Below are positions 8,322 through 17,712 of a DNA stretch of 64,000 nt, piece by piece. The position numbers and the translations under genes were made by a program. The notes under the pieces are model-generated. The model saw only the letters and a list, made by a program, of their open reading frames with translations, did not search any database and was not told the origin of the DNA. Location: contig NZ_CP090836.1 in NCBI RefSeq assembly GCF_021491915.1, forward strand, positions 2,466,501 through 2,530,500, written 5' to 3'. The stretch is from Paracoccus everestensis (GTDB lineage: Bacteria; Pseudomonadota; Alphaproteobacteria; Rhodobacterales; Rhodobacteraceae). The first letter of the stretch is position 1, and every line of letters begins with the position of its first letter.

Positions 8322-9692
8322 TTAGCGGCGCGACGGTGCGCGACGCGGCTTTGCGCTTCCTTCTTTGCGTTTACCACGCAACTGGGATTTCTCAATCAAC
8401 CCTTCGTACTGGTGGGCAAGAAGATGGCTTTGCACCTGGTTGATGGTGTCCATCGTCACCGACACCACGATCAGGACCGATGTGCCGCCGAAATAGAACG
8501 GCACCGACCACTGATGGCGCAGGATTTCCGGCAAGAGGCAGACCGCCGCCAGATAGGCCGCGCCGATGACCAGCACGCGGTTGACGACATAATCCAGGTA
8601 TTCCTCGGTCCGCTTGCCGGGGCGAATGCCGGGAATGAAGCCGCCCTGGTTCTTCAGGTTCTCGGCCACGTCGTCGGATTTGAAGCTGACGTTGTGGGTA
8701 TAGAAATAGGCGAAGAAGACGATCATGCCCGCAAAGAACAGCAGGTACAGCGGCTGCCCCGGCCCGAAATAGGCCAGGATCGTGGACATGATCGGGCCGG
8801 TCTGGTTGCCCGAAAAGGTCGAGATCGTGATCGGCAGCAAAAGCAGCGAGGACGCGAAGATCGCCGGGATGACGCCCGCGGGGTTCACCTTGATCGGCAG
8901 GTGGGACGACTGGCCGTCATAGATCTTCATGCCGACCTGTCGCCGGGGATATTGGATGCGGATCTTCCGCAGCGCACGCTCCATGAACACCACAAAGGCG
9001 ATCACGGCCACCACCATTACGATCACGCCCAGGATCACCGGGGTGGAAATCGCGCCCGACCGGCCTTGGGCAAAGAAGTTCGCCAGCGCCGCCGGGATTT
9101 CCGCGACGATCCCCACGAAGATGATCAAAGAGATGCCGTTGCCGATGCCGCGCGCGGTGATCTGTTCGCCCAGCCACATCAGGAACATCGTGCCGCCGAC
9201 CAGGGTGATCACCACGGACGCCTGGAAGAACAGGCCCGGATCATGCGCCAGACCGCCCGCCTCCAGCGATTTCGCCAGGCCAAAGGCCTGGAACAGCGCC
9301 AGGGCAACGGTGCCATAGCGGGTGTACTGGTTGATCTTCTTGCGCCCCTGCTCGCCTTCCTTCTTCAACTGTTCCAGCGAGGGAACCATCGACGTCAAAA
9401 GCTGCACGATGATCGAGGCAGAGATATAGGGCATGATGCCCAACGCAAAGACGCCCATGCGGCCCAAGGCGCCACCGGTGAACATCGACAGGATGCCGCC
9501 AATGCCGGATTGCGCCTGGTCCATGAAGTTGCGCAGCGCGGCGCCGTCAATGCCCGGCACCGGGATATAGGTGCCCAGCCGATAGATGATCAGCAGGCCG
9601 ATCGTGAACCAGATACGCTGGCGAAGTTCCGTGGCCTTGCCGAATGCGCTCCATGAAAGGTTCGCGGCCATCTGTTCTGCGGCTGACGCCAT
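8322..9692 (-). CDS. secY: Preprotein translocase subunit SecY
   Basis: 456 residues with ten hydrophobic segments. Typical blocks are [30 protein letters not shown], and the cytoplasmic loop with [11 protein letters not shown]; the C-terminal part has [11 protein letters not shown]. SecY is the channel of the Sec translocon and works with SecE, whose gene is at 40689, and SecG. The protein ends in a basic tail. ATG 9692 ([15 protein letters not shown]) fits the family; the seven extra codons upstream do not. It follows rplO after a strong hairpin. Confidence 0.97.
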   Translation of the reverse strand: MASAAEQMAANLSWSAFGKATELRQRIWFTIGLLIIYRLGTYIPVPGIDGAALRNFMDQAQSGIGGILSMFTGGALGRMGVFALGIMPYISASIIVQLLTSMVPSLEQLKKEGEQGRKKINQYTRYGTVALALFQAFGLAKSLEAGGLAHDPGLFFQASVVITLVGGTMFLMWLGEQITARGIGNGISLIIFVGIVAEIPAALANFFAQGRSGAISTPVILGVIVMVVAVIAFVVFMERALRKIRIQYPRRQVGMKIYDGQSSHLPIKVNPAGVIPAIFASSLLLLPITISTFSGNQTGPIMSTILAYFGPGQPLYLLFFAGMIVFFAYFYTHNVSFKSDDVAENLKNQGGFIPGIRPGKRTEEYLDYVVNRVLVIGAAYLAAVCLLPEILRHQWSVPFYFGGTSVLIVVSVTMDTINQVQSHLLAHQYEGLIEKSQLRGKRKEGSAKPRRAPSRR

Positions 9693-9717
9693 GTGTTTTA
9701 CGTCCCGTGTCATGACA

Positions 9718-9751
9718 GCGCCGCCGACCCGTTTCCGGGGACCGGCGGCGC
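9718..9751 (-). promoter_or_regulatory. Intercistronic hairpin between rplO and secY
   Basis: Nine-base perfect arms GCGCCGCCG / CGGCGGCGC (9718-9726, 9743-9751) with a 16-base loop that could itself pair. It lies just before the secY start, with no T tract, so it may reduce or tune secY expression relative to the ribosomal genes. Confidence 0.45.
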
Positions 9752-9801
9752 CAGGAAAACCTGTTCGCTATCTATGGGGCGCGCACGCCCCGATCAACAG
9801 C

Positions 9802-10278
9802 TTATTCCGCCGCCTCGGTCACGACCGGCAGCGACACCTTGCCGCCTGCCTTCTCGACCGCTTCCACAGCCGATTTCGAGGCGCCGGTCACGACAATGGT
9901 CAGGGCAGCGGTCACTTCGCCCTTGGCCAGCAGACGGATACCGTCTAGCTTGCGCCGCACCAGACCCGACGCGACCAGGGCGTCCTCGGTCAGCTCGGCG
10001 GTGGCGTCGATCTTGCCCGCGTCGATGAAGGACTGGATCTGGCCCAGGTTCACCACCGCAAAGGATTTCGCATTCGGCTTGGTGAAGCCGCGCTTGGGCA
10101 GGCGGCGATACAGCGGCATCTGGCCGCCTTCGTACCCGTTCAGCGCCACGCCCGACCGAGAGCTTTGGCCCTTGATCCCGCGTCCTGCGGTCTTGCCCTT
10201 GCCGGAACCCGGACCACGCGCCACGCGCTTTTTCTTGCGGTTCGCGCCATCGTTGTCGCGGATTTCATGCAGTTTCAT
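9802..10278 (-). CDS. rplO: 50S ribosomal protein L15
   Basis: 158 residues starting [20 protein letters not shown] with the glycine-rich [17 protein letters not shown] region and the [10 protein letters not shown] motif. L15 threads through domain II of 23S rRNA and is needed late in 50S assembly. ATG 10278 is chosen over the long in-frame extension because it matches the family. It is the first gene of the downstream part of the spc operon, separated from rpmD by three unrelated genes, so it probably has its own promoter in 10279-10492, which I could not pinpoint. Confidence 0.97.
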   Translation of the reverse strand: MKLHEIRDNDGANRKKKRVARGPGSGKGKTAGRGIKGQSSRSGVALNGYEGGQMPLYRRLPKRGFTKPNAKSFAVVNLGQIQSFIDAGKIDATAELTEDALVASGLVRRKLDGIRLLAKGEVTAALTIVVTGASKSAVEAVEKAGGKVSLPVVTEAAE

Positions 10279-10492
10279 GTCGCTTCTCCTCAACCGGACG
10301 CATCCCCGAAGCGATGATGGGACGGACACGGCATGTCTTGTTTCGTGAATCGGTGCGCAATCGCACCCGGGGCATATAAACGGAACACCCTCCTGCGGCA
10401 AGTCCCGCCTTGCGGCCTTGGACAAGCGGATGTGAGTTGCCGTCGCCGTTCCCCGGCTTATCAGGGCAGGATCAGCCCCTGGACCTTTTCCC

Positions 10493-11101
10493 ATGACCCG
10501 CATTGCCCTTGTCCTTGCCGCCCTGCTTGCCGCGCCCCTTGCCGCACAGGCCGAGCCGACCTTTTGCACCGCCCGCATCGACGCCCAGGACGTGCCGCTG
10601 GCCTATGACCGGGACGAGCCGGGATTGCGCGATCATTTCAGCCGGCGCGAGATCCTGTTCACCTCCTGGGGCCGCGATACCTGTCCCAGCTATGTGGTCC
10701 TGCGCAGCCTGACGCCAGACCTGACGGACGAGGAACGCGGCCCCTTTTGCCTGCGTCACGACAAGGCCAGCGATTCGATCATCGGATACGACCTGGGCCG
10801 CCGCGACGCCTATGGCCGCTGCGAAAAGCCCGCGAAGTCGGTCTGCCAGCGGGTGAACCAGACCCGGAACGCCGCTGTCGCCATCACCGGGGCGGCGGCA
10901 CGCGGCGCGGTCAACGGCGCCCGCGCCCTGCCCGACGGTTCGGGGGCGGTGATCCTCAGCGGATCGCAGGGCTATATCTCGGGTGCCCTGTCCTCCATCG
11001 GCGGGGCGGCGGCGGCAATGGCGGCCTCCCCTGCCATCGTGGCGGGCGCCGCCGTTTCGGTAGTGGCGGTCGGCGGGGCGGTCTATGCCTGCCGGGAATA
11101 G
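10493..11101 (+). CDS. Secreted protein of unknown function with a glycine/alanine-rich C-terminal segment
   Basis: 202 residues. The first 20 ([20 protein letters not shown]) form a signal peptide with an AQA-E cleavage site. The middle part has several cysteines (CTAR, TCPSY, FCLRH, RCEKP, VCQRV) that could form disulfides in the periplasm. Residues about 125-200 are rich in Gly and Ala and hydrophobic, ending in GGAVYACRE, and could be a membrane-inserting or glycine-zipper-like stretch. I recognise no family. It is transcribed against rplO and rpmD and converges tail to tail with the next gene, two bases apart. Confidence 0.7.
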   Translation: MTRIALVLAALLAAPLAAQAEPTFCTARIDAQDVPLAYDRDEPGLRDHFSRREILFTSWGRDTCPSYVVLRSLTPDLTDEERGPFCLRHDKASDSIIGYDLGRRDAYGRCEKPAKSVCQRVNQTRNAAVAITGAAARGAVNGARALPDGSGAVILSGSQGYISGALSSIGGAAAAMAASPAIVAGAAVSVVAVGGAVYACRE

Positions 11102-11103
11102 GA

Positions 11104-11832
11104 TCAGAACTCCAGCCAGGTGCCGATCTTGATCGCCGGCTCACTGGGCCCGGTCAGCGGCGCAACAAGACCGATTTCCAGCCGCGCAGGTCCGGTCAGA
11201 TCATAAACGACGGAACTGGCGATCTTGGTCGAAAAGTCACTGTCCTTGCGCGATTCAAGGCGCAACTGGTTCACCAAGGCCCAGGACGGCGCCGTGCGGA
11301 TGCCGATGGTCAGATCCAGCTTGCTGACGACTTCCGGCGTTAGATAGGCATACTGGACCTGGGTCAACCCATCCTGGACTGTGACCTCCTCGATCTTGCC
11401 CGCGACTTTCACGCGGGCCTCGGCGGTCAGCCAGCCGCCGTCCCAGAGACCCGAAAAACCCCGTCCCCACATCAGGGCCACTTGGCTCAGCGGCGTCAGT
11501 TGCCCGTCTCGGCGGAGGGCACCGAAGCCCATGGAATAGGACAACTTGTTCGGCCCCTCACCGTCATCCAGGGATTTCTGGTACCAGACCATCGCGCTTG
11601 TCTCTCCGACGTCAGTATGGCTGATCTCCAGTCCCAAGGTCCGGCGGCGCACAAGCCCGTATTCACCATAGAATCCATCATGGGAATTGCCTGCGCGGTC
11701 GTATTCTCCCGTCAGGGCGATAAAGGAATGCCCCGCGTCGCGGGGCCAGGGACCGGCCTGAGCCGGAAAGGACAGCGCCCCCAGCATGGCCCAGGCAGAC
11801 AGGACAGGAACAAGACACGGGCAAAGGGACAT
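11104..11832 (-). CDS. Putative envelope protein, possible outer-membrane beta-structure
   Basis: 242 residues from ATG 11832, which has GGAG in front of it; the longer start at 11874 lacks one. The N-terminus has a signal peptide ending near AQAGPWP. The rest alternates polar and hydrophobic residues with many aromatic positions (GEYDRAGNS, GLEISHTD, LSYSMGFG, WLEF at the end) and ends in Phe, as many outer-membrane barrels do. No specific family recognised. It lies inside the break between rpmD and rplO, on the same strand as them. Confidence 0.65.
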   Translation of the reverse strand: MSLCPCLVPVLSAWAMLGALSFPAQAGPWPRDAGHSFIALTGEYDRAGNSHDGFYGEYGLVRRRTLGLEISHTDVGETSAMVWYQKSLDDGEGPNKLSYSMGFGALRRDGQLTPLSQVALMWGRGFSGLWDGGWLTAEARVKVAGKIEEVTVQDGLTQVQYAYLTPEVVSKLDLTIGIRTAPSWALVNQLRLESRKDSDFSTKIASSVVYDLTGPARLEIGLVAPLTGPSEPAIKIGTWLEF

Positions 11833-11981
11833 GGAACGCTCCAGGGCGAAAACCTGACAGCAGATTAGATACAACTTTGCGTTGTGACGATGCCCGTTTG
11901 AAACGCGTGCTTTGCGCGTGTTTCCCCGGTCACACCCCCGGGGCGCACCTGCCTAAAAGAACAGCCCGATTTCCCCGCGCT

Positions 11982-12001
11982 GATAACGGCATCGTGTTAT
12001 C
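11982..12001. promoter_or_regulatory. Inverted repeat upstream of the VPLPA-CTERM gene (candidate operator)
   Basis: GATAAC and GTTATC (11982-11987 and 11996-12001) form perfect 6-base arms around an 8-base centre, ending 30 bases before the start codon at 12032. The location fits an operator; the binding protein is unknown and chance is possible. Confidence 0.35.
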
Positions 12002-12031
12002 TTTGCCCCGTCACTGGTCTGGAGGTTTCCC

Positions 12032-12715
12032 ATGAAGCAATACGTCCTTGCGGCGCTTGCCTGCACTGCATTCGCCACGGCGGGCCAAGCCGCAACCCTG
12101 ATCGACGGCACAACGGCCGGTTACTATAATGACGGCATCGGCACGGTTCTGGACGGCAGCAATCCGTTCGAAGGCAGCTTTATGTTCCCGGGGGCGAACA
12201 TTTCCCAGGGCGATCCTTCGCTGGACATCCCGGCTGGCAATGAGCCCGACCTGTCGGCGGCGGCGTCTGCCCTCGGATCATGGTTGACGACCCCGGCATC
12301 ACCGGGCGGCAGCTGGTCCGCCTCGCCGGTAGCCATCCCCGCAAGCTGGTGGGTCAACAGCGAAACGGCAATCATCTATGAACTGGATGGGGGCGCGGGC
12401 GGTCTGAGCAATGTCATGGCCTCGTTTGGCGTGGACAATGGCTTGTTCGTCTGGCTGAACGGAAACTTCCTTGGCGGCCATCTGCGTCCGGGCGGCGTCG
12501 TGCCGGGGGAATTCACGCTGTCATTAGGCAATCTGGGCGCCGGACTGAACTATCTGCAAATCCTGCGCGAGGATCATGGCGGTTTGGCCGGATACAGTGT
12601 CGAGGTGACAGGCGACATCAGCCCTGCCCCGGTGCCCCTGCCCGCCTCGGGTCTGCTGCTCGCAGCGGGCGCAGCCGGACTTGCCGCTTTCCGGCGGCGG
12701 ACGCGCCGCGCCTGA
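12032..12715 (+). CDS. Exported protein with VPLPA-CTERM sorting tail
   Basis: 227 residues. A signal peptide (MKQYVLAALACTAFATAGQA) leads, then a beta-rich domain with WWVNSETAIIYELDGG and a fold reminiscent of carbohydrate-binding or lectin-like domains. The end is APVPLPASGLLLAAGAAGLA followed by FRRRTRRA: the VPLPA motif, one transmembrane helix and a basic tail, the CTERM arrangement known from Rhodobacteraceae and thought to be processed by an exosortase-like system. GGAGG lies upstream of the start. No sortase gene is in the window. The gene ends 16 bases before a bidirectional terminator. Confidence 0.85.
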   Translation: MKQYVLAALACTAFATAGQAATLIDGTTAGYYNDGIGTVLDGSNPFEGSFMFPGANISQGDPSLDIPAGNEPDLSAAASALGSWLTTPASPGGSWSASPVAIPASWWVNSETAIIYELDGGAGGLSNVMASFGVDNGLFVWLNGNFLGGHLRPGGVVPGEFTLSLGNLGAGLNYLQILREDHGGLAGYSVEVTGDISPAPVPLPASGLLLAAGAAGLAAFRRRTRRA

Positions 12716-12730
12716 GCAAGCATGGCAAAC

Positions 12731-12761
12731 AAAACCGCCCCGGATCATTCCGGGGCGTTTT
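12731..12761. terminator. Bidirectional terminator between the VPLPA-CTERM gene and rpmD
   Basis: Eight-base perfect arms CGCCCCGG / CCGGGGCG (12736-12743, 12750-12757) flanked by AAAA on one side and TTTT on the other. It can stop both the plus-strand gene and the leftward ribosomal transcript after rpmD. Confidence 0.8.
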
Positions 12762-12781
12762 CGTTCAGCGATCCTTGTGGA

Positions 12782-12967
12782 TCAGGCTTTTTCTTCGATG
12801 ATCGTCACCAGATGCGGGATCTTGGCGACCATGCCGCGGATCGAGGGGGTATCCTCCAGTTCGCGGGTGCGGTTCATCTTGTTCAGACCCAGACCTTTCA
12901 GCGTTTCGCGCTGAATGGCGGGGCGACGGATCGGCGAACCGATCTGCTTGACGACGATAGTTGCCAT
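12782..12967 (-). CDS. rpmD: 50S ribosomal protein L30
   Basis: 61 residues, starting [15 protein letters not shown], with the conserved [10 protein letters not shown] segment. L30 is a small 23S rRNA-binding protein. It is the last gene of the first part of the spc operon: a terminator-like hairpin follows at once, and rplO, its usual neighbour, lies 2.5 kb further on. Confidence 0.97.
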   Translation of the reverse strand: MATIVVKQIGSPIRRPAIQRETLKGLGLNKMNRTRELEDTPSIRGMVAKIPHLVTIIEEKA

Positions 12968-12979
12968 TCGCCTGTCTCC

Positions 12980-13561
12980 TTACGCTTCAACGGTTTCGGC
13001 GGGGGCTTCGGCGGCAGGCTTGTTGTCCTGCGGCAGGATGTCGGCCACCTTCTTGCCGCGACGCTGCGCGACCGAACGGGGGCTGGCTTCCTTTTTCAGG
13101 CCGTCCAGCGTCGCGCGGATCATGTTGTAGGGGTTTTGCGACCCCTGCGACTTGGCAACGACGTCCTGGACGCCCAGCATCTCGAACACGGCGCGCATCG
13201 GACCGCCGGCGATGATGCCGGTGCCCGGAACGGCGGTGCGCATGATCACCTTGCCCGCGCCGTGGCGGCCTTCGATGTCATGGTGCAGGGTGCGGCCATC
13301 GCGCAGCGGCACGCGAACCAGGCCGCGTTTTGCCTGTTCCGTCGCCTTACGGATCGCCTCGGGCACTTCTTTCGCCTTGCCCTTGCCGAATCCGACACGG
13401 CCACGCTGGTCACCGACGACGACGAGGGCTGCGAAACCAAAGCGCTTGCCGCCCTTGACGGTTTTCGACACGCGGTTGATCGCGACCAGACGATCCTGAA
13501 ATTCCGGGTTTTCCTCGCGTTCTTCGCGGCGGCCGCCCCGGCGGTTGTCACGTTCTGCCAT
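12980..13561 (-). CDS. rpsE: 30S ribosomal protein S5
   Basis: 193 residues starting [16 protein letters not shown]. The S5 double-stranded RNA-binding-like domain includes [21 protein letters not shown], and the C-terminal domain includes GTGIIAGG and SQNPYNMI. S5 contributes to decoding fidelity. The tail ([13 protein letters not shown]) is acidic and longer than in E. coli. ATG 13561 is the family start; upstream in-frame codons are rejected. Confidence 0.97.
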   Translation of the reverse strand: MAERDNRRGGRREEREENPEFQDRLVAINRVSKTVKGGKRFGFAALVVVGDQRGRVGFGKGKAKEVPEAIRKATEQAKRGLVRVPLRDGRTLHHDIEGRHGAGKVIMRTAVPGTGIIAGGPMRAVFEMLGVQDVVAKSQGSQNPYNMIRATLDGLKKEASPRSVAQRRGKKVADILPQDNKPAAEAPAETVEA

Positions 13562-13647
13562 ATGGCATTCCTTGCATTCTGGCGCGCGATCCGCGCCGTT
13601 GATGTCAATCCAGGTGGGCGCCCCGAAAAGGCACCCCCGGATCATCG

Positions 13648-13667
13648 GGGCGGCGAAGACGCCGCCC
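13648..13667 (-). promoter_or_regulatory. Intercistronic hairpin between rplR and rpsE
   Basis: GGGCGGC / GCCGCCC perfect arms (13648-13654, 13661-13667) with a 6-base loop, immediately after the rplR stop. A second weaker stem around 13635-13650 may compete with it. No T tract. Confidence 0.4.
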
Positions 13668-13673
13668 GCATGA

Positions 13674-14033
13674 TCAGAACTTCAGGCCGCCTTCGCGGGC
13701 GGCGTCGGCCAAAGCCTTCACCTTGCCGTGGAAGATGAAGCCGCCACGGTCGAAAACGACTTCCTCGATGCCGGCGGCTTTCGCACGCTCGGCAATCGCG
13801 GCGCCGATCTTGGCGGCAGCCTCGACATTGTTCTTGCCGACCAGGCCAAAGTCCTTCTCCAGCGTGCTGGCCGCAGCCAGGGTCACGCCGTTCAGGTCGT
13901 CGATGACCTGAACCGAGATGTTCTTCGACGATCGGTGAACCGACAGCCGCGGACGGCCGTTCGACATCGCCCGCAACTTGTTCCGCACGCGCAGGCGGCG
14001 CTTCTGGAACAGCTCTTGCTTTTTCAGTGCCAT
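13674..14033 (-). CDS. rplR: 50S ribosomal protein L18
   Basis: 119 residues with the basic start [20 protein letters not shown], then [20 protein letters not shown] and the C-terminal [25 protein letters not shown]18 binds 5S rRNA and helps attach it to the 50S subunit. It follows rplF by 12 bases. Confidence 0.98.
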   Translation of the reverse strand: MALKKQELFQKRRLRVRNKLRAMSNGRPRLSVHRSSKNISVQVIDDLNGVTLAAASTLEKDFGLVGKNNVEAAAKIGAAIAERAKAAGIEEVVFDRGGFIFHGKVKALADAAREGGLKF

Positions 14034-14045
14034 TTCATGCGCCCC

Positions 14046-14579
14046 TTACTTCTTCTTGCCTTCCTTGCGGAAGATGAACTCGCCCTTGTAGCGGATGCCT
14101 TTGCCCTTGTAGGGCTCGGGCTTGCGCCATTCGCGGATGTTCGCGGCCACCTGACCAACAAGCTGCTGGTCGATGCCTTCCACAACGATTTCGGTCTGCT
14201 TCGGCGCCGTGATCGTCACGCCTTCCGGCGTTTCGAAGTTCACGTCGTGCGAATAACCCAAAGCCAGTTTCAGGGTCTTGCCCTGCATCGAGGCGCGGTA
14301 ACCCACACCCTGGATTTCCAGCTCTTTCTTGAAGCCTTCCGACACGCCGACGGTCAGGTTCTGGATCATCGAGCGGGACAAGCCCCACTGCTGGCGGGCG
14401 CGCTTCGACGTTCCGCGCGGCTTGACCGCGACGGAACCTTCGTCCAACACCAGATCCACATCATCGGTCGCCGTGAAGCTGCGGGTGCCTTTCGGACCCT
14501 TCACCTCGATGGTCTGACCCTTGATCTCGGCCGTCACGCCCTTGGGCAGCGCGACCGGCTTTTTACCAATCCGAGACAT
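14046..14579 (-). CDS. rplF: 50S ribosomal protein L6
   Basis: 177 residues starting [15 protein letters not shown], with the L6 C-terminal signature of [18 protein letters not shown]6 lies near the sarcin-ricin loop. ATG 14579 is the family start; the long upstream extension overlaps rpsH and is not real. It sits between rpsH and rplR, as expected for spc operons. Confidence 0.98.
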   Translation of the reverse strand: MSRIGKKPVALPKGVTAEIKGQTIEVKGPKGTRSFTATDDVDLVLDEGSVAVKPRGTSKRARQQWGLSRSMIQNLTVGVSEGFKKELEIQGVGYRASMQGKTLKLALGYSHDVNFETPEGVTITAPKQTEIVVEGIDQQLVGQVAANIREWRKPEPYKGKGIRYKGEFIFRKEGKKK

Positions 14580-14589
14580 TGCGCCCTCC

Positions 14590-14988
14590 TCAGAACACGG
14601 TGCAGAGGACTTCGCCGCCAACATTGGCGTTGCGAGCCGCTGCATCCGACATGACGCCCTTGGGGGTCGAGACGATGGAGACGCCCAAACCCTGACGGAC
14701 CTGCGGGATTTCCCGGGCACCCGCGTAAACGCGGCGGCCGGGCTTCGAAACACGCGACAGTTCCCGGATGACCGGGGTGCCGTCGTGGTACTTGAGACCG
14801 ATTTCCAGCTCTTTATGGCCGGCATCGGTGGTCAGTTCGTCATAGCCGCGGATGTAACCTTCGGCTTTCAGCACGTCCAGAACCCAAGCGCGCAGCTTGG
14901 AGGCCGGGGTGCGCACGGTCGATTTGCCACGCATCTGCGCATTGCGGATGCGGGTCAGCATATCGCCGAGAGGATCGTTCATCGACAT
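14590..14988 (-). CDS. rpsH: 30S ribosomal protein S8
   Basis: 132 residues, [18 protein letters not shown] at the start and the [20 protein letters not shown]-terminal signature. S8 is a primary 16S rRNA binder and in E. coli is also the autoregulator of the spc operon. ATG 14988 has GGGGG a few bases upstream; the second ATG at 14982 is possible. It lies nine bases after rpsN. Confidence 0.98.
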   Translation of the reverse strand: MSMNDPLGDMLTRIRNAQMRGKSTVRTPASKLRAWVLDVLKAEGYIRGYDELTTDAGHKELEIGLKYHDGTPVIRELSRVSKPGRRVYAGAREIPQVRQGLGVSIVSTPKGVMSDAAARNANVGGEVLCTVF

Positions 14989-14997
14989 AATGCCCCC

Positions 14998-15303
14998 TTA
15001 CCAGCTGGACTTGACAAGACCGGGGATCTGACCTTGCGAGCCAAGCTCGCGCAGCATGATCCGCGACAGTTTCAATTTGCGGTAATACGCGTGCGGACGC
15101 CCGGTCAGTTGGCACCGGTTGTGCAGACGCGTTTCCGACGAATTGCGCGGCAGTTCGGCCAGTTTGAGGCTTGCCTTGAACCGTTCTTCCATCGGGAGGG
15201 ACTGGTTGTTGATGACCTCCTTGAGGGAGGCGCGCTTGGTGGCGAACTTCGCAACCAGACGCTCGCGCTTTTTCTCGCGCTCGACCATGGATTTCTTTGC
15301 CAT
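14998..15303 (-). CDS. rpsN: 30S ribosomal protein S14, zinc-independent form
   Basis: 101 residues, [20 protein letters not shown] at the start and [19 protein letters not shown] in the C-terminal half. It lacks the CxxC pairs of zinc-binding S14 and has the longer length typical of proteobacteria. It lies between rplE and rpsH. Confidence 0.98.
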   Translation of the reverse strand: MAKKSMVEREKKRERLVAKFATKRASLKEVINNQSLPMEERFKASLKLAELPRNSSETRLHNRCQLTGRPHAYYRKLKLSRIMLRELGSQGQIPGLVKSSW

Positions 15304-15320
15304 ATCTCTTACCTCCGCGA

Positions 15321-15881
15321 TCAGCTGTTGAAGGGCATGTTGAAATGCTTCAACAGCGCTTTCGCTTCGGCGTCGGTCGGCGCCGTGGTGCAGATGATGA
15401 TGTCCATTCCCAGAACTTCGTCGACCTTGTCGAAGTTGATTTCCGGGAACACGATGTGTTCCTTGAGGCCCATGGCATAGTTGCCGCGGCCGTCGAACGA
15501 GGTGCCCTTCACGCCGCGAAAGTCGCGGACGCGCGGCAGGGCCACGTTGATCAGCCGGTCCAGGAATTCGTACATCCGGTCGCCGCGCAGCGTGACCTTG
15601 GCACCCAGGGGCATATCCTCGCGCAGGCGGAAGCCCGCGATCGAGGTCTTCGCCTTGGTGATGACGGCCTTCTGGCCGGCGATCAGCGACAATTCCTCGG
15701 CGCCTTGCTTGACCTTCTTGGTGTCCTTCACGGCCTCGCCGATGCCCATGTTCAGGACGATCTTGTCCAGGCGCGGGATCTGCAGGTCGTTCTTGTAGCC
15801 GAACTCTTCCTTCATCGCGGAACGGATCGTTTCGCGGTAAACGGCCTTGAGGCGCGGCGTGTATTTGCTTGTGTCCAGCAT
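15321..15881 (-). CDS. rplE: 50S ribosomal protein L5
   Basis: 186 residues with [16 protein letters not shown], the loop [18 protein letters not shown] and [20 protein letters not shown]5 binds 5S rRNA and contacts the P-site tRNA elbow. Its ATG overlaps the last base of the rplX stop, so the two are probably translationally coupled. Confidence 0.98.
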   Translation of the reverse strand: MLDTSKYTPRLKAVYRETIRSAMKEEFGYKNDLQIPRLDKIVLNMGIGEAVKDTKKVKQGAEELSLIAGQKAVITKAKTSIAGFRLREDMPLGAKVTLRGDRMYEFLDRLINVALPRVRDFRGVKGTSFDGRGNYAMGLKEHIVFPEINFDKVDEVLGMDIIICTTAPTDAEAKALLKHFNMPFNS

Positions 15882-16186
15882 CAGATCACGTCTCCCGTGG
15901 TCTTGGCGAAACGGACCTTCTTGTCGCCTTCCATGCGGAAGCCGACGCGGGTCGCCTTGCCATTGGCATCCATCAGCGCCAGGTTCGACAAGTCGATCGG
16001 CACGGCCATCGGGATGCGGCCGCCCTGGGTCGTCTGGGTCTGGCGGGTATGGCGGATCGCGATGTTCACGCCGTCAACGATGGCCTTGTTGACCTTGGGC
16101 ATGACGGCGGTGATTTCGCCCTGCTTGCCCTTGTTCTTGCCGGCCAGCACGACGACCTTGTCGCCCTTTTTCAGCTTGGCAGCCAT
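15881..16186 (-). CDS. rplX: 50S ribosomal protein L24
   Basis: 101 residues. The KOW motif lies at the N-terminus ([19 protein letters not shown]), followed by [21 protein letters not shown]24 is an early assembly protein of the 50S subunit at the tunnel exit. The start overlaps the rplN stop by one base, and its stop overlaps the rplE start. Confidence 0.98.
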   Translation of the reverse strand: MAAKLKKGDKVVVLAGKNKGKQGEITAVMPKVNKAIVDGVNIAIRHTRQTQTTQGGRIPMAVPIDLSNLALMDANGKATRVGFRMEGDKKVRFAKTTGDVI

Positions 16187-16554
16187 TACAGCACCTCCGG
16201 CGCAAGCGAGATGATCTTCATGAAGTTCTTCGCGCGCAATTCACGAACGACCGGCCCGAAGATACGGGTGCCGACCGGTTCGCCCTGGTTGTTCAGGATG
16301 ACGGCGGCATTGCGGTCGAAACGGATCGAGGTTCCGTCTTCGCGCTTCACTTCTTTCGCGGTGCGGACGACAACGGCCTTGCGGACGTCGCCCTTCTTCA
16401 CCCGGCCCCGCGGGATGGCTTCCTTGACGGACACGACAATGATGTCGCCCACCGACGCATAGCGACGGTGCGAACCACCCAGGACCTTGATGCACTGAAC
16501 CCGGCGAGCGCCGGAGTTGTCAGCAACATCCAGATTGGTCTGCATCTGGATCAT
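16186..16554 (-). CDS. rplN: 50S ribosomal protein L14
   Basis: 122 residues, [20 protein letters not shown] at the start and the family signature region [21 protein letters not shown]14 contacts 16S rRNA at an intersubunit bridge. GGGAG precedes the ATG at 16554 by seven bases. Confidence 0.98.
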   Translation of the reverse strand: MIQMQTNLDVADNSGARRVQCIKVLGGSHRRYASVGDIIVVSVKEAIPRGRVKKGDVRKAVVVRTAKEVKREDGTSIRFDRNAAVILNNQGEPVGTRIFGPVVRELRAKNFMKIISLAPEVL

Positions 16555-16572
16555 TTGGTTTCTCCCGACCTT

Positions 16573-16596
16573 TGGGGACCGCGTCTTGCGGCCCCA
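16573..16596 (-). promoter_or_regulatory. Intercistronic hairpin between rpsQ and rplN
   Basis: TGGGG-A-CCGC pairs with GCGG-C-CCCA (16573-16582, 16588-16596 or so) around a short loop, one internal mismatch. No T tract follows. One of several GC-rich stems in this cluster. Confidence 0.35.
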
Positions 16597-16630
16597 GGGT
16601 TTCGATCATTTCTGATCTGTGATGATGGAC

Positions 16631-16876
16631 TTACGCGGAAACCGCTTCGTCCGTCAGGACAGTCCAGCGTTTCGTCTTCGAGATGGGGGCGCATTCAACG
16701 ATGCGAACCTCGTCGCCCACCTTGAACTGGTTCAATGCGTCATGCGCCCGGTATTTCTTGGACGAACGAACGATCTTGTGCAGCACGGGGTGCTTAAAAC
16801 GGCGCTCGACTAGGACAGTAACGGTTTGTTCGTTCTTGTCGCTGGTGACGCGGCCTTGCAGGATGCGTTTGGGCAT
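16631..16876 (-). CDS. rpsQ: 30S ribosomal protein S17
   Basis: 81 residues, [20 protein letters not shown] at the start with [19 protein letters not shown] and [20 protein letters not shown]17 is an OB-fold primary binder of 16S rRNA. It lies 12 bases after rpmC. Confidence 0.98.
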   Translation of the reverse strand: MPKRILQGRVTSDKNEQTVTVLVERRFKHPVLHKIVRSSKKYRAHDALNQFKVGDEVRIVECAPISKTKRWTVLTDEAVSA

Positions 16877-16888
16877 GGGCCGGTCTCC

Positions 16889-17095
16889 TTAGATCGAGGC
16901 CGCGGCTTCCGCCGCTTTCTGGTTCAGGATGGTCTTCACGCGCGCCACGTCGCGGCGCACCGAACGCATCCGGGCGGTGCCTTCCAACTGGCCGGTGGCC
17001 TGCTGGAAGCGGAGGTTGAAAGCCTCTTTCTTCAGCGCAACCAGCTGGTCTTTCAGCTCGTCGGGCGTCTTCGATTTCAGTTCCTGCGCTTTCAT
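16889..17095 (-). CDS. rpmC: 50S ribosomal protein L29
   Basis: 68 residues, starting [20 protein letters not shown] with [13 protein letters not shown], the standard L29 helical hairpin. L29 borders the tunnel exit and helps recruit SRP and trigger factor. ATG 17095 is the family start. A 190-base gap with a hairpin separates it from rplP, which is long for this operon. Confidence 0.97.
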   Translation of the reverse strand: MKAQELKSKTPDELKDQLVALKKEAFNLRFQQATGQLEGTARMRSVRRDVARVKTILNQKAAEAAASI

Positions 17096-17232
17096 GCGCC
17101 TCTTCCTTTCAACATCACCGGAGAGCCCCTGCATCGCAGGGCCACCCTGATTCCCGGTGGAGTTTCGTGATGAAGGCCTGCCCATACAGGCAGAGCCCGT
17201 TCCATGCAAGCCTTTTCCGGGGAAATGGCAAA

Positions 17233-17254
17233 CCCCGCCGGCTGCCCGGCGGGG
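17233..17254 (-). promoter_or_regulatory. Intercistronic hairpin between rplP and rpmC
   Basis: Nine-base perfect arms CCCCGCCGG / CCGGCGGGG (17233-17241, 17246-17254), four-base loop. In the leftward direction it is followed by TTTGCCATTT, a weak T tract. It could be a partial terminator in the 190-base gap. Confidence 0.5.
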
Positions 17255-17287
17255 TCTATTCCAGAAGGTGGGGATTCACCCCACCCC

Positions 17288-17701
17288 TTACCAGTCTTCG
17301 CGCGCCACGATGCGGGTCAGAACCGGCAGCTTGTTGGCGCCAAGACGCAGGGCTTCACGGGCGATCTCGTCGGACACGCCGTCGATCTCGAACATGATGC
17401 GGCCGGGATGGACGCGGGCGGCCCAGAAGTCGACCGAACCTTTACCCTTACCCATCCGCACTTCCGTCGGCTTCGACGAGACCGGAACGTCCGGGAAAAT
17501 CCGGATCCAGACCCGGCCCTGACGCTTCATGTGGCGGGTGATCGCGCGGCGGGCCGCTTCGATCTGGCGGGCGGTCACACGCTCGGGCTCGGTGGCCTTC
17601 AGCGCGAAGGATCCGAAGTTCAGGGCAAAACCGCCCTTGGCTTCGCCATGGATCCGGCCCTTGTGCTGTTTGCGGAACTTGGTCCGTTTCGGTTGCAGCA
17701 T
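17288..17701 (-). CDS. rplP: 50S ribosomal protein L16
   Basis: 137 residues beginning [19 protein letters not shown], with [20 protein letters not shown] and [21 protein letters not shown]16 lies near the A-site tRNA and the peptidyl transferase centre. It starts 11 bases after the rpsC stop. Confidence 0.98.
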   Translation of the reverse strand: MLQPKRTKFRKQHKGRIHGEAKGGFALNFGSFALKATEPERVTARQIEAARRAITRHMKRQGRVWIRIFPDVPVSSKPTEVRMGKGKGSVDFWAARVHPGRIMFEIDGVSDEIAREALRLGANKLPVLTRIVAREDW

Positions 17702-17712
17702 CTCATGTCTCC

